From Alphaproteobacteria bacterium (lineage in GTDB: Bacteria; Pseudomonadota; Alphaproteobacteria; Micavibrionales; Micavibrionaceae): a DNA stretch of 64,000 bases. Position 1 is the stretch's first letter; each line of letters starts with the position of its first letter. This document shows positions 25,380 through 34,412 of the stretch, in pieces. Position numbers and translations under genes: made by a program. The DNA is taken from the NCBI GenBank assembly GCA_016699735.1, contig CP065008.1, positions 2,679,962 to 2,743,961 on the forward strand, in the 5' to 3' direction. The notes beneath the pieces were generated by a model. That model made no database searches. It was given only the letters and a program-made list of their open reading frames with translations, and was not told where the DNA came from.

Positions 25380-26222
25380 ATGAAGTTTGTCTTTTTCGGA
25401 TATGATTTTTCCCTTAACGCCCTGATGCGCCTTGTCATGGACGGCCACGAGCTGATCGCCCTCTATACCTTTCCCTGTGACGGGGTCTTTTCGCACAACA
25501 CGCAAATTAAAATGTTTGCCGAAAGCCTGAACATCGTGCCGATCGAGGGCAAGATCACCTCGCAGCAGATCGACAGCCTGATCGCCCAGGGCGCGCAAGC
25601 CTTCATCGCCTTCGGCTATAAATACAAAATCCCGCCCGTCGATCCGAAAAAGGCGTACGCCATCAACGTTCACCCGGCCCTGCTCCCCCGCGTGCGCGGG
25701 ATCATGCCCATGCCCTTCATCCTCCTGAAGGAACCGAAGGCCGCGGGCATCACCGTCCACAAAATGACCCAGAAATACGACGCCGGGGATATCCTCTATC
25801 AGGAACCCTTCCCCGTCGATGAATCAACCGACATCGAGGTGCTCTCCAGCCGCTGTGCTCTGGCCGGAGCGGAAATTCTCTCCGCGATCCTCAAGGATTT
25901 TACGCGCTACTGGAAACAGGCCAAGCCGCAAAACGAAAAACTGGCCTCTGAATACGCCGAACCGGGCAACGACCTCCGAACCTTCGATTGGAAGAAGCCG
26001 GTAAAGGAACTTCTGAGAACCAACCGCGCGTTCGGCCACTACGGCTGCCTCGCCTTCGTCGATGGCAAGAAACTGATCGTGACGAACTGTAACGGCTGGG
26101 AGGAAAAACACGGCCTCGACCCCGGAACGATTGCCTGCATCCTGCCCTATGAGCTGATCATCGCCGCCAGTGACGGCTTCATCTGCCTGAAGGAATTCAT
26201 GATTCTCCCCGATCCGGCATGA
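25380..26222 (+). CDS. Formyltransferase-family protein (Fmt-like)
   Basis: 280 aa. The N-terminal formyltransferase fold has the catalytic triad pattern: Asn96 and His98 in INVHPALLPRVRG, and Asp134 in KYDAGDIL. The family GITVHKMT strand lies between. The C-terminal part (about 195-280: DLRTFDWKKPVKELLRTNRA) resembles the C-terminal domain of methionyl-tRNA formyltransferase and of sugar-nucleotide formyltransferases. The usual SLLP of Fmt reads ALLP here, and the protein is shorter than typical Fmt (about 310 aa), so I do not call it fmt. A sugar or metabolite substrate is possible. It converges on a response regulator with a three-base gap. Confidence 0.82.
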   Translation: MKFVFFGYDFSLNALMRLVMDGHELIALYTFPCDGVFSHNTQIKMFAESLNIVPIEGKITSQQIDSLIAQGAQAFIAFGYKYKIPPVDPKKAYAINVHPALLPRVRGIMPMPFILLKEPKAAGITVHKMTQKYDAGDILYQEPFPVDESTDIEVLSSRCALAGAEILSAILKDFTRYWKQAKPQNEKLASEYAEPGNDLRTFDWKKPVKELLRTNRAFGHYGCLAFVDGKKLIVTNCNGWEEKHGLDPGTIACILPYELIIAASDGFICLKEFMILPDPA

Positions 26223-26225
26223 AGC

Positions 26226-26672
26226 TCAAGATTCAGGTAAAAGCGCCTGTTTGAACCAGAAAGAATCGACGGCGGAGACAAGGCTGCTCATCCCCTCCAG
26301 GCATTTTGACTTCGTGACATAAGCCGCCGCCTGATGCCGATAGCTCTTCCGCACATCCTCAGGATCGCTCGAACCGGAAATGACGATGACGGGAATGACC
26401 TTTAGCCTTTCATCCGCCTTGATTTCGTCAAGAACCTCATAACCGTTCTTTTTCGGCATATTGATATCCAGCAGGATCAGATGCGGCCGCGGCGCCCTCT
26501 GATGCTCCCCCGTATTCCGTAAAAAATGCAGCGCCTGCTCCCCGTCGCGCACATGATGAACGGTCTTGGAAACGGCAGCCCCCTCCAGCGCCTGAATGAG
26601 AAAAAGCGCGTCCGTATCTTCGTCTTCGGCCAGAAGAATGTTAAGGGGCTGATCGGGCACACAAACCTGCAT
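26226..26672 (-). CDS. Single-domain response regulator, Rcp1-like
   Basis: 148 aa, receiver domain only. Acidic pocket AEDEDTD (15-21), phospho-acceptor Asp69 in LILLDINMPKKNG, then VIVISGSSDPEDV for the conserved Thr/Ser position and VTKSKCLEG for the conserved Lys. The extended helix and loop before Asp69 (FLRNTGEHQRAPRPH) are typical of receivers partnered with phytochrome-type and other hybrid sensor kinases (Rcp1 group). It lies 27 bases downstream of the large histidine kinase on the same strand and is almost certainly its target. There is no output domain, so it probably acts by protein binding or phosphotransfer. Confidence 0.9.
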   Translation of the reverse strand: MQVCVPDQPLNILLAEDEDTDALFLIQALEGAAVSKTVHHVRDGEQALHFLRNTGEHQRAPRPHLILLDINMPKKNGYEVLDEIKADERLKVIPVIVISGSSDPEDVRKSYRHQAAAYVTKSKCLEGMSSLVSAVDSFWFKQALLPES

Positions 26673-26699
26673 AGTTTTTTACATCCCTGACATTATAAC

Positions 26700-29600
26700 T
26701 CAAACCGCGGGTAATTTAATAACAAAACGGCTCCCCTCGGAATACTGCGTGTCCAACTCGATGCTTCCCCCGTGAAACTCCGCAATCCGCTGGCAAATTG
26801 CCAAACCGATGCCCGTACCATGGTATTCAGACTCGCTGTGCAGCCGCTGAAAGATTTTGAAGATTTTATCCTTGTATTGCGGATCAATCCCGATCCCGTT
26901 ATCAGTGACAGCGATCAAATGAGAGCGCCCACTGCTTCCCGATCCGATCTTGATGACCGGCGCGGTATCCGCCTTCCTGTATTTCATACCGTTCTCGATC
27001 AGATTTTGAAAAAGCTGGATCATCAGATTGCGGTTTCCTTGAATCTCCGGCAGCGGTCCGGCGGAGATCTTCGCGCCGGAAGCCTCTATGACCTCCGAGA
27101 GATTATCGAGAACGTCTTCAAGCACTTCATTAAGGGCAACCGAAGTCATCGGCACATCCTTGCGCCCGACGCTCGAATAGGCCAGCAGACTGTCGATCAT
27201 CTCGAACATCCGCTCCGAACTCTTGCGGATGATCCCCAGCAACTCCTGCGCTTTCTCATCAAGCTGTCCGGCATAATTGCGGATCAGGAAATTGGCGCTC
27301 AAACTCAAATGACGCAGGGGAGCCTTGAGATCGTGCGAAGCAACATAGGCGAAATCTTCAAGCTCCTGATTGGAACGCCGCAAATCCTCCTGCGCCTTTT
27401 TCTCGACGGAAATATCGCGCACGATCGCACTGTAAAAACGTGTCCCCCCCACTTTAACCTCCGATGCAGCCAGATAAATCGGAAACACGCTGCCCTCTTT
27501 GCGCCGCGCCAGCAGCTCATGTCGCCTCTGCCCTTCGGCGTTGTCCGATTGCCGAATAAAATGCAGAAAATTCTGCTGCTTGTCCTCCGTCTGGATCGGA
27601 GGTTCGAGAACATCAATGGTTTTGCCGATAATATCCTCCGGCACATAACCGAAAATCCGCTCACAGGCTTGGTTAAACGAAGCGATCCGTCCGTCCTGCT
27701 CAATGACCATCAGCCCGTCGGCGGTCGTCATCAGGATAGACTCCAGATGCGACTGCGCGGTAAGAAGGTCACTCATGTCACGGGAAAGGCCAAGCATATA
27801 CCGAAGCCCGGCAGCATCCTCGAAACGGATTTTCCGTGTGAAAAACGTCCGCGTGACACCATCAAAGGCCGTGTTACTCTCGAAAATTTCGGTATACCCC
27901 TTATCAAAGGCCATCCGGTCCTGTGCCTTGTAAAGCTCTTGTTGCTCCTCGGTAAAAACCTCCAGCCCTGTGCGTCCGAGGACGTTGGCCCGGTCCTCGG
28001 GAGCGTAAAGCCCCAGAAAAGCCTGGTTGGCGGCAATAATTTCATGCCGCTCGTTCTTGACGAAAACCAGATCGGGGACATGATCCATAATGATTTTCAG
28101 GAAGTTGGTCTGGTCCTTGAGCTGCCGTGTGCGCTCCTCCACGACACTCTCCGTCACAGCCCCATGACCCGTAACCACAAGCAGAAAACCGGAGAGCAGA
28201 AACGTAAAAAGGAAACACCCGGCCAGAACATACCAGAGCCCCCAGTTCACATGGCTTTCCAGAAAATCCTTACTCAGGGAGAAGGTCAGGAGCCAAGTCT
28301 CATCCATCATCTTGAAGGATTCCGTATGACGGATACCGGATTCGGGCATACGGAAAATAATATGACCCTCCGCTCCGGTTCCAGACCCAACCGCTGAAGG
28401 AGGTTTGCTTAAATCTTCATAAGACAGGCTGATCCCCCTCAGATCCCACCCCTTCATGGTCTCTTGCAGCATTTTCGAAGGCAGAACAATCCCGATCACA
28501 AACCCGCGCAGCGATAATTCGGGATCTTGCGCCGCCGCGCCCGGAGCATAAAGCGGAAAAGTGAGAGCCACAACGGAAGAACCTTGCTCGTAACCGAACA
28601 GTCCTTCAACTTTATATGAACCCGGTCGCCCGGTTCGGCCGGATTCAATAAGCCTTTGGCGCAAGGCTCCATCGCTGGCGAAATCAACCCCATCCTGAAC
28701 GCCCCCCCCCAGACTCTGAGCGGCAAAAAGAAGCGGAAAATAGATATCCCGCGGTGAAACGGCTCCAACCTGCCCATCGGCACGCATATCCAGAATTCTG
28801 AAATCCGGCCCTTTAAAGGATTGCGCCCGCCGCTCAAAATCCCCCCGATCTTTATCAGAAACTCGTGGTGCCCAAAAAACCCCTGCAAGAGCCGGATATT
28901 CGATAAACGCATCTTTGAGGAAAACCCGGAATTCCTCTTCGGAAACATAGTCCGAAGCCTCAAAAAGACGGCGCAGCGACTCAATCTGCTGGATATACGC
29001 GCTGACTTGATTGTTCAGCGTATTAACGATCAGCGCAGAGTCGGCCTTCAACGCCTCCTGCCTGTTCAGTTTTTCATTGCGGATGGCATACTGAAAAACT
29101 GAGATCACAGCCGTAAAAAGCAGGAGAAGCGGAAAAATCACGACCTGCTTGCGAAAACGCGAAACCGATTCATGGACCAGCATCACGCCCGCCGGCGCAA
29201 AAACGAGAACGCCGAGCATATCCCCCACATACCAGGTCGTCCACGACAGCGGTATGGAGCTTAAGGGCATCAACCTGAAGGAATAAAGAATGACCTCCGA
29301 CAGACTGGCTGAGAGAAGACAGCTCACCGGACCGCCCAGAAGACTGAACAGCAAGACCGACCGGAACGTCTCAAGGCGGCTGCCCGAACCCAGAACACGC
29401 CGGATCAAAAACGCGCCCGCGAATGCCTGCAGGGCGGGCGGACCGCCCATCAGAAACATCCGCAGGAAAGTATAATCCAGTTCGGGGATTGAAGACGGAT
29501 AGACAGCCGTAAAATTGACCAGCACCGCGCCGATATAAACCCCCGGCACCATCGCATATCCGCAGGAATAAACGGCGGCCATCGCGATCCCCGCCCCCGG

Positions 29601-29717
29601 CCAGAAAATCGTCGCCATCGCCGGATCGGACGCCAGATAAAGCCCGGCCCGCCCGGAGATATAATAGAGCGCGGCAACGGCAAGATTTTTAAAAAGCAGG
29701 TTCAACGAACAATCCAT
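26700..29717 (-). CDS. Membrane sensor histidine kinase (MASE1-CHASE-PAS-PAS-HisKA-HATPase)
   Basis: About 1005 aa from the ATG at 29717. Order seen: seven or eight hydrophobic helices of MASE1 type (1-190, with ATIFWPGAGIAMAAVY and WYVGDMLGVLVFAPAGVML); another helix (191-212); an extracytoplasmic CHASE-like domain (about 245-480); a helix (495-515); a coiled coil; two PAS domains (about 540-660 and 665-785); HisKA with phospho-acceptor His near 794 in VASHDLKAPLRHL; and HATPase with N box NLIENGMKY and G boxes DNGIGID and GTGIGLAI. The adjacent receiver gene downstream is its likely partner. The frame stays open to 30059, but upstream sequence overlaps the divergent sirtuin gene and is not membrane-like. 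The signal sensed is unknown. Confidence 0.87.
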   Translation of the reverse strand: MDCSLNLLFKNLAVAALYYISGRAGLYLASDPAMATIFWPGAGIAMAAVYSCGYAMVPGVYIGAVLVNFTAVYPSSIPELDYTFLRMFLMGGPPALQAFAGAFLIRRVLGSGSRLETFRSVLLFSLLGGPVSCLLSASLSEVILYSFRLMPLSSIPLSWTTWYVGDMLGVLVFAPAGVMLVHESVSRFRKQVVIFPLLLLFTAVISVFQYAIRNEKLNRQEALKADSALIVNTLNNQVSAYIQQIESLRRLFEASDYVSEEEFRVFLKDAFIEYPALAGVFWAPRVSDKDRGDFERRAQSFKGPDFRILDMRADGQVGAVSPRDIYFPLLFAAQSLGGGVQDGVDFASDGALRQRLIESGRTGRPGSYKVEGLFGYEQGSSVVALTFPLYAPGAAAQDPELSLRGFVIGIVLPSKMLQETMKGWDLRGISLSYEDLSKPPSAVGSGTGAEGHIIFRMPESGIRHTESFKMMDETWLLTFSLSKDFLESHVNWGLWYVLAGCFLFTFLLSGFLLVVTGHGAVTESVVEERTRQLKDQTNFLKIIMDHVPDLVFVKNERHEIIAANQAFLGLYAPEDRANVLGRTGLEVFTEEQQELYKAQDRMAFDKGYTEIFESNTAFDGVTRTFFTRKIRFEDAAGLRYMLGLSRDMSDLLTAQSHLESILMTTADGLMVIEQDGRIASFNQACERIFGYVPEDIIGKTIDVLEPPIQTEDKQQNFLHFIRQSDNAEGQRRHELLARRKEGSVFPIYLAASEVKVGGTRFYSAIVRDISVEKKAQEDLRRSNQELEDFAYVASHDLKAPLRHLSLSANFLIRNYAGQLDEKAQELLGIIRKSSERMFEMIDSLLAYSSVGRKDVPMTSVALNEVLEDVLDNLSEVIEASGAKISAGPLPEIQGNRNLMIQLFQNLIENGMKYRKADTAPVIKIGSGSSGRSHLIAVTDNGIGIDPQYKDKIFKIFQRLHSESEYHGTGIGLAICQRIAEFHGGSIELDTQYSEGSRFVIKLPAV

Positions 29718-29831
29718 CCGGCGAAAAAAGCAAACAAACGCCGAAAGAATAACATACAACGCAGTAAAATCTTCATCGCGGACAAAAAAGATGCGAAGAT
29801 ATGGCTCAACACAGCAAACCGGAAGCTCTTG

Positions 29832-30557
29832 GTGAAACGGGACAAAACAACCGACATCGTCATCCTGACCGGCGCCGGAATTTCCGCAGACAGCGGGATA
29901 CAGACCTTTCGCGGTTCCGACGGCCTCTGGTGCGGCCACCGGGTGGAGGATGTCGCCACGCCTCAGGCCTATGCCAAAAACCCCGCCCTTGTGCAGGATT
30001 TCTATAACACTCGGCGTCGGCAGTTGCTCGAACCGTCCATCCAGCCCAACGCGGCCCACTTTGCCTTATCGGACCTTGAAAAAAACTGGCCCGGAAAGGT
30101 CACGGTCATCACCCAGAATATCGACGACCTGCACGAACGCGCCGGAACGAAAAACCTGATCCATATGCACGGCGAATTACTGAGCGTCTTCTGCTATTCA
30201 TGCGGGGAGAAATCCACCTGCCGCACGGATATAACGGTCACACACCCCTGCGATAAATGCCGGAAGACCGGAACGGTCAGGCCCGACATCGTCTGGTTCG
30301 GCGAAATGCCTTACCGCATGGACGAGATATACGATGCTCTCAGCGCCTGTGGCCTCTTTCTCTCTATTGGCACCTCCGGCCATGTCTACCCCGCCGCAGG
30401 CTTTGTCGCCCACGCACGGCACAGCGGCGCACGGACAATCGAGATCAACCTCGAAGAAAGCCACATCGCCAGCGCCTTTCACGAGCATATTTATGGCCGT
30501 GCGGCGGAAACCGTCCCCGAATTCGTAAAAAAATGGCTGACTTATCCCGATCTTTGA
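29832..30557 (+). CDS. cobB: Sir2-family NAD-dependent protein deacylase
   Basis: NAD+-dependent removal of acyl groups from lysines. With GTG at 29832 as residue 1: NAD-binding LTGAGISADSGIQTFRG (12-28), ITQNIDDLHERAG (93-105), catalytic His113 in HMHGEL, zinc Cys121/124/140/143, and the SIGTSGHVYPAA nucleotide loop. Tyr58 and Arg61 (FYNTRRR) match the YxxR pair that marks class III sirtuins able to remove succinyl and malonyl groups (SIRT5, E. coli CobB). 241 aa is normal. Start: GTG with GGAAG upstream; a TTG three bases earlier is possible, and the ATG at 29801 is in another frame. Confidence 0.93.
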   Translation: MKRDKTTDIVILTGAGISADSGIQTFRGSDGLWCGHRVEDVATPQAYAKNPALVQDFYNTRRRQLLEPSIQPNAAHFALSDLEKNWPGKVTVITQNIDDLHERAGTKNLIHMHGELLSVFCYSCGEKSTCRTDITVTHPCDKCRKTGTVRPDIVWFGEMPYRMDEIYDALSACGLFLSIGTSGHVYPAAGFVAHARHSGARTIEINLEESHIASAFHEHIYGRAAETVPEFVKKWLTYPDL

Positions 30558-30647
30558 AACCATCCGCAGGCCATAAAGATTTCTTCCGGCCACCCTCCGC
30601 CTTATGATAGCTTTGCCCCCGGAACAAATTTGAGTTGCTTTGCCTCC

Positions 30648-31898
30648 ATGAATTTCAAAACGCCCCTGTGCTTTTTTTCCCTTGTTCTGATCGCCCTGCT
30701 CATGCTTTCGGACACAAAGACCTACGCCCTGAGCGTCGATCAGGTCCGCTTCGGCGTTCACCCCGATAAAATCCGCATGGTCGTGGAACTCAGCCAGGTG
30801 ACGGACTACCGCGTCTTCGCGCTCGACAATCCCTACCGCCTCGTGGTGGATATCGGCGATTTCGAATGGCGGGCCGGAAAGGTCATGAAGCCCGCCGGCT
30901 CCGGAATCAAGGATATCCGCGAAGGCCCGCTGCAAAAGGGCATATCCCGCATCGTTTTCGATATGGACCGGCCCATGAGCATCACCTCCGCCTTTATGCT
31001 CCCGCGCCAGGACGAAAAACCCGATCGTCTGGTGATCGACTACCAGCCCGTCGGGCGCGAAGAGTTTTCCCGGAATAAGGAAACTATTCATGGAACCCTC
31101 ACGGCCTCCGATATAAATCAAATCGCGTCCTTGAACAGGCCCGACGAAGAAGGAACCCCCGTACCCAAATCCAAACCAGCGAAAGAAAAAACCTCCGGCA
31201 CAAAACCGCTCATCGTCATTGACCCCGGCCACGGCGGCGTTGACCCCGGCGCGGTCGGCATCGGCAACGTTTATGAAAAAAATATCGTTCTGGCGTTGGC
31301 CAGGGAATTGAAAAAAGAACTGGAAGCCACGCAACGCTATAAGGTTATCATGACCCGCGACAAGGATACCTTCGTCAAGCTGGCCGACCGCGTGAAATTC
31401 GCCCGCGACCGCGAAGCCGATCTGTTCGTCTCCATCCATGCGGACACGATCCATAAGGATGACGTGCAGGGATCCTCGATCTACACCCTCTCCAAACAGG
31501 CCTCGGACAAACAGACCGCAGCCCTCGCCGAAAAGGAAAACAAGGCGGATTTGATCGCGGGCATTGATCTGAGCGTAGAGGATGAGCAGGTGGCCAACAT
31601 CCTCTTTGACTTCGCCCGAACCGAAACCATGAACGAATCCAAGTTTTTTGCCAACACCCTCGTGGAGAAAATGCAGGGGAACGGCTTGAAGCTCCTTCCC
31701 AATCCGCACCGTTATGCGGGCTTCGCGGTCCTCAAGGCACCGGATATCCCGTCCATCCTGATTGAAGCGGGTTTCATGTCCAACAAAAAGGAAGTAGACC
31801 GCCTGAGCAAACCCGAACACCGCAAAAAAATCGCCCGGTCGATCAGAGTAGGAATAGATGCCTTTTTCGAACATCTTGAAGCCAACGAAAAAAGCTGA
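30648..31898 (+). CDS. amiC: N-acetylmuramoyl-L-alanine amidase, AmiC type
   Basis: Periplasmic zinc amidase that cuts the bond between muramic acid and the stem peptide, needed for daughter-cell separation. Signal peptide (MNFKTPLCFFSLVLIALLML). The AMIN domain for septal targeting (about 29-125) has VDQVRFGVHPDKIRMVVELS and YRLVVDIGDFEW. A Pro/Lys linker (about 150-185) precedes the Amidase_3 domain with metal His195 in DPGHGGVDPGA, MTRDKDTFVKLADRVKFA, SIHAD and EAGFMSN. 416 aa fits. The ATG at 30648 starts a proper signal peptide; an upstream TTG would spoil it. Activation by an EnvC/NlpD-type protein is expected for the family but none lies nearby. Confidence 0.93.
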   Translation: MNFKTPLCFFSLVLIALLMLSDTKTYALSVDQVRFGVHPDKIRMVVELSQVTDYRVFALDNPYRLVVDIGDFEWRAGKVMKPAGSGIKDIREGPLQKGISRIVFDMDRPMSITSAFMLPRQDEKPDRLVIDYQPVGREEFSRNKETIHGTLTASDINQIASLNRPDEEGTPVPKSKPAKEKTSGTKPLIVIDPGHGGVDPGAVGIGNVYEKNIVLALARELKKELEATQRYKVIMTRDKDTFVKLADRVKFARDREADLFVSIHADTIHKDDVQGSSIYTLSKQASDKQTAALAEKENKADLIAGIDLSVEDEQVANILFDFARTETMNESKFFANTLVEKMQGNGLKLLPNPHRYAGFAVLKAPDIPSILIEAGFMSNKKEVDRLSKPEHRKKIARSIRVGIDAFFEHLEANEKS

Positions 31899-31977
31899 AA
31901 AACCGATCAAATGGATATTTATTTTTCATAACAAAAAAACTATCCGCTCTGACTGCTTTTAAATCGGCCACGACTGT

Positions 31978-31989
31978 TGCAAATTTGCA
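31978..31989. promoter_or_regulatory. Perfect 12-base palindrome upstream of the small lipoprotein gene
   Basis: TGCAAATTTGCA, followed by a run of seven C. It lies in the 251-base gap between the amidase and the small lipoprotein gene, where no open frame is credible. It could be an operator for the lipoprotein promoter; no regulator is implied by the sequence itself. Confidence 0.35.
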
Positions 31990-32149
31990 CACCCCCCCAA
32001 AGTTTTGTTGATAAAAGACCGAAAGCCTCTTGAAAAACAGGGGCCAATGCCCGAAAACTCTTCATTAAAGTAGGAACACTCGCTTATGAATTTAGGTGAT
32101 CCGGATCTTACATCGTTTTCAAACAGGTTTAATTCGAATGAGGACTAAA

Positions 32150-32356
32150 ATGAAAAAAACTGTTGCTACAATCTGCCTGATTGGCTCCACCTTGGCTCTG
32201 GCCGCTTGCGCAAGCAGCGAATCCGCTGACAGCACCGAGCTGGCGACCCCCTACGCTCTCGAGCGCACCGCGACCCATGACGGCGCTGACAACTCTGTTG
32301 TTGAAGTTCCGGCTCAGGATGGCGACAAAGTCTTCCAGAAAGCCCAGACCAAGTAA
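32150..32356 (+). CDS. Small lipoprotein (68 aa)
   Basis: MKKTVATICLIGSTLALAAC is a textbook lipoprotein signal with the lipid-bearing Cys at 20. The mature peptide of about 48 residues is hydrophilic and acidic (ASSESADSTELATPYALERT, then ending QKAQTK). GAGGA lies six bases upstream of the ATG, and a strong terminator follows. Strong signals around a tiny gene suggest an abundant envelope lipoprotein, in the manner of Lpp-like proteins, but the mature part shows no heptad repeat. A longer upstream frame from 32096 exists and is rejected because the signal peptide must be N-terminal. Confidence 0.82.
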   Translation: MKKTVATICLIGSTLALAACASSESADSTELATPYALERTATHDGADNSVVEVPAQDGDKVFQKAQTK

Positions 32357-32380
32357 TTGGGCATTCTATATAAATTTTAA

Positions 32381-32409
32381 AAAAGACTGTCCCTCGGGGC
32401 AGTCTTTTT
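32381..32409 (+). terminator. Terminator after the small lipoprotein gene
   Basis: AAAAGACTG (32381-32389) pairs with CAGTCTTTT (32400-32408), with CCC/GGG inside and a T-rich end. Perfect stem of about 12 base pairs. Confidence 0.9.
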
Positions 32410-32452
32410 ATTATATAAATAACCTGTGAAACAAAAAAACCAGCGGAAAACG

Positions 32453-32746
32453 ATGATCAAGATTATTAATCGAACAGCGCTAGTACTAATAGTGAACAAC
32501 TTGAGCTTGTTATTAGTGTTTTTGATATTCGAATTGGCGTTGCGCTTCGGTGTTGTCCCTATGGAATCTCCAGACCTAGCGACCCTCTACTTCTTTCAAA
32601 CTTATGCGACTCTTATTATATGCGCTGTTTTCAGTTTGAGCTTCGTTTTTCTTAACTCACAGTGGCGCTACGTCTTCTTGCTAGCCCCTCTTGTCATACC
32701 GGCCGCATACGGCATCTTCTTCCTGATGAAACATCAGGTTTCCTGA
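32453..32746 (+). CDS. Small membrane protein, unknown
   Basis: 97 aa with three hydrophobic helices: LVLIVNNLSLLLVFLIFELA, FFQTYATLIICAVFSLSFVF, and YVFLLAPLVIPAAYGIFFLM. Not recognised. ATG at 32453 with GGAAAA upstream; a GTG at 32426 would add nine basic residues. The gene is clearly AT-richer than its neighbours and stands alone between the lipoprotein terminator and the convergent transpeptidase gene, so it may be acquired or weakly constrained. Confidence 0.55.
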   Translation: MIKIINRTALVLIVNNLSLLLVFLIFELALRFGVVPMESPDLATLYFFQTYATLIICAVFSLSFVFLNSQWRYVFLLAPLVIPAAYGIFFLMKHQVS

Positions 32747-32799
32747 CATACTCCCCAGCCTTACTGCTCGGCCATGGCTCTTGGTCCTGCCTGCAGAGT

Positions 32800-33894
32800 T
32801 CAATCCACGCGGGCGATGATCCGGGCCTTCTTCTGAGGCAGCTGCGGCGGATAAGGAATGCTGGCATTGCCTACCTTAATCGCCTTGATATTCTCGGGCT
32901 TCTTCTTGGGCACGATGGCATCCCGCGGGAATTCATTGCTGACCTCTTGCACCTCGCTCTTGCGGGATTCGCCTTGCGCGGGTACGCGGGCAATCACGAT
33001 CGGATACCCCCGTCTCTCGCGGATCGCGGCGCGGATTTTCGGCCAGTTCAGGTAATCCTGAAACGGCCCCGCGACCTTCATGATACGCGCCATATCGGCG
33101 TCCGTAAGCTTCTGGTGCTCGATCACGCCCGATTCTTCCATCTTGATCGCCTGATCGAGGTCGGGATGCGCCTCTAAAAGCAACTCTTCCCCGATCCACG
33201 CCAGCTTGAGCGGTTGATTGACCACGGTCACCTTGGTGCCGACGGGAATACGCTCGAAGAATTCCAGAACGCTCTCGGGATACATTCGGATGCAACCGCT
33301 GCTGCTCCGCCGCCCGATCCCATAGGGTTTGTTCGTGCCATGAATGGCGTACTGCGACCAGCCCAGATAAAGCGCCCGCGTCCCCATCGGGTTTTCCGGC
33401 CCCGGCAATACTTCGACAGGAAGCTCGGGCTTCTCCTTCCGCATCCGGTCCGTAGGGCGCCAGATCGGATTGACCGCCTTGCGGACGATGGTCGTATGCC
33501 CGACGGGTGTGGACAGCCCCTCGCGCCCGATCCCGATCGGATAGCTGAGCGGCGCACGGTCACCGTTCACATAGGCATAAATCCGCATCTCCGGCAGATT
33601 GATCACCACATCCCGGTGCGGCGCATCGGGCAGCAAATGCTGCGCGGGAATCATAAGTTCCGTCCCCTCGCCCGGAATCCACGGGTCGATCCCCGGATTG
33701 GCGGCGCGCATCTCGACAAACCCCAGACCGTTGCGCCGCGCCAGATGAATGAACGTGTCTTCGTACTTGGCCCTGTACTCGATCAGAGTGCCGATGGAAT
33801 TGCCCTTGTACTCGGCAAAAGCCTGACCGGAAAACCCCGTAAGGCTTACAGCAAATAACGCAGCGGTCGCAAGGATATGCGAGAATCGGCTCAT
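32800..33894 (-). CDS. L,D-transpeptidase (YkuD family)
   Basis: Periplasmic enzyme that cross-links peptidoglycan stems or attaches lipoproteins. Signal peptide (residues 1-27, ending AFA). A LysM-like segment for cell-wall binding (about 40-85: YEDTFIHLARRNGLGFVEMR, then IPGEGTELMIP). The YkuD domain (about 92-235) has the catalytic signature with His185 (AIHGTNKPYGIGRRSSSG) and Cys201 in SGCIRM. A C-terminal region of about 130 residues follows that is Pro/Lys-rich and not a known domain. This is the ErfK/YbiS/YcfS arrangement. Head-to-tail partners are absent. Confidence 0.92.
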   Translation of the reverse strand: MSRFSHILATAALFAVSLTGFSGQAFAEYKGNSIGTLIEYRAKYEDTFIHLARRNGLGFVEMRAANPGIDPWIPGEGTELMIPAQHLLPDAPHRDVVINLPEMRIYAYVNGDRAPLSYPIGIGREGLSTPVGHTTIVRKAVNPIWRPTDRMRKEKPELPVEVLPGPENPMGTRALYLGWSQYAIHGTNKPYGIGRRSSSGCIRMYPESVLEFFERIPVGTKVTVVNQPLKLAWIGEELLLEAHPDLDQAIKMEESGVIEHQKLTDADMARIMKVAGPFQDYLNWPKIRAAIRERRGYPIVIARVPAQGESRKSEVQEVSNEFPRDAIVPKKKPENIKAIKVGNASIPYPPQLPQKKARIIARVD

Positions 33895-34011
33895 AAAAAC
33901 TCCCCCGTAAACCCGATCTTGGAAAACAGACCCCTAGACATAATCTTTTTTCAAGCCCGACTCAAGGGGAGACGCAAAAAAACCCGCAATTTTCCTGATG
34001 AAAGAAGCGTG

Positions 34012-34359
34012 TCAGTGCCCGCCGGACACCAGCCGCTCCACCTCGGCGGCCAGACTCTCAAAAACCCGCTCGAAAACGCTGCTTTTGATAACCCGGCCCT
34101 TGCCGTGGCTGTAAAGCTCGAACAGGGTGGTCCGCGGCCCGACCTTGCGGATGGCGAACTGCAGGCTGGGCCTCTGCGAAGCCGCCTGAAAATAGGTATA
34201 GGTCGCCAGCCCCTCATTGAAATCGCAGTCGACGGTCCTGTACGTCAAAGCTTTTTTCGACGCCGCATAGATATAAAGCTGGTCGAGTTTTTGGAACTGA
34301 CTGCGGGTGAACCCGGTGGAGTGCTCCGCAGCCGGGTTGTGAAGGACGTGCAAACTCAT
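34012..34359 (-). CDS. Hypothetical protein (about 115 aa)
   Basis: Soluble, unrecognised. Visible features are FTRSQFQKLDQLYIYAASKK, TYRTVDCDFNEGLATYTYFQ, FAIRKVGPRTTLFELYSHGK and a helical end VFERVFESLAAEVERLVSGG. Start at 34359 is the second ATG of the frame; the first (34401) would overlap the start region of the divergent thioredoxin-like gene. Neither has a clear ribosome site. Convergent neighbours give no functional hint. Confidence 0.6.
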   Translation of the reverse strand: MSLHVLHNPAAEHSTGFTRSQFQKLDQLYIYAASKKALTYRTVDCDFNEGLATYTYFQAASQRPSLQFAIRKVGPRTTLFELYSHGKGRVIKSSVFERVFESLAAEVERLVSGGH

Positions 34360-34412
34360 ATATAAAGAGTAACAAAATATGCGACAAAAAGGAAGAATCA
34401 AGGAGAACCGCC

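Noticed and set aside
29801..29831. ATG at 29801 as the sirtuin start
   Set aside because: It is in a different frame; the sirtuin frame begins with GTG 29832 (or TTG 29829).
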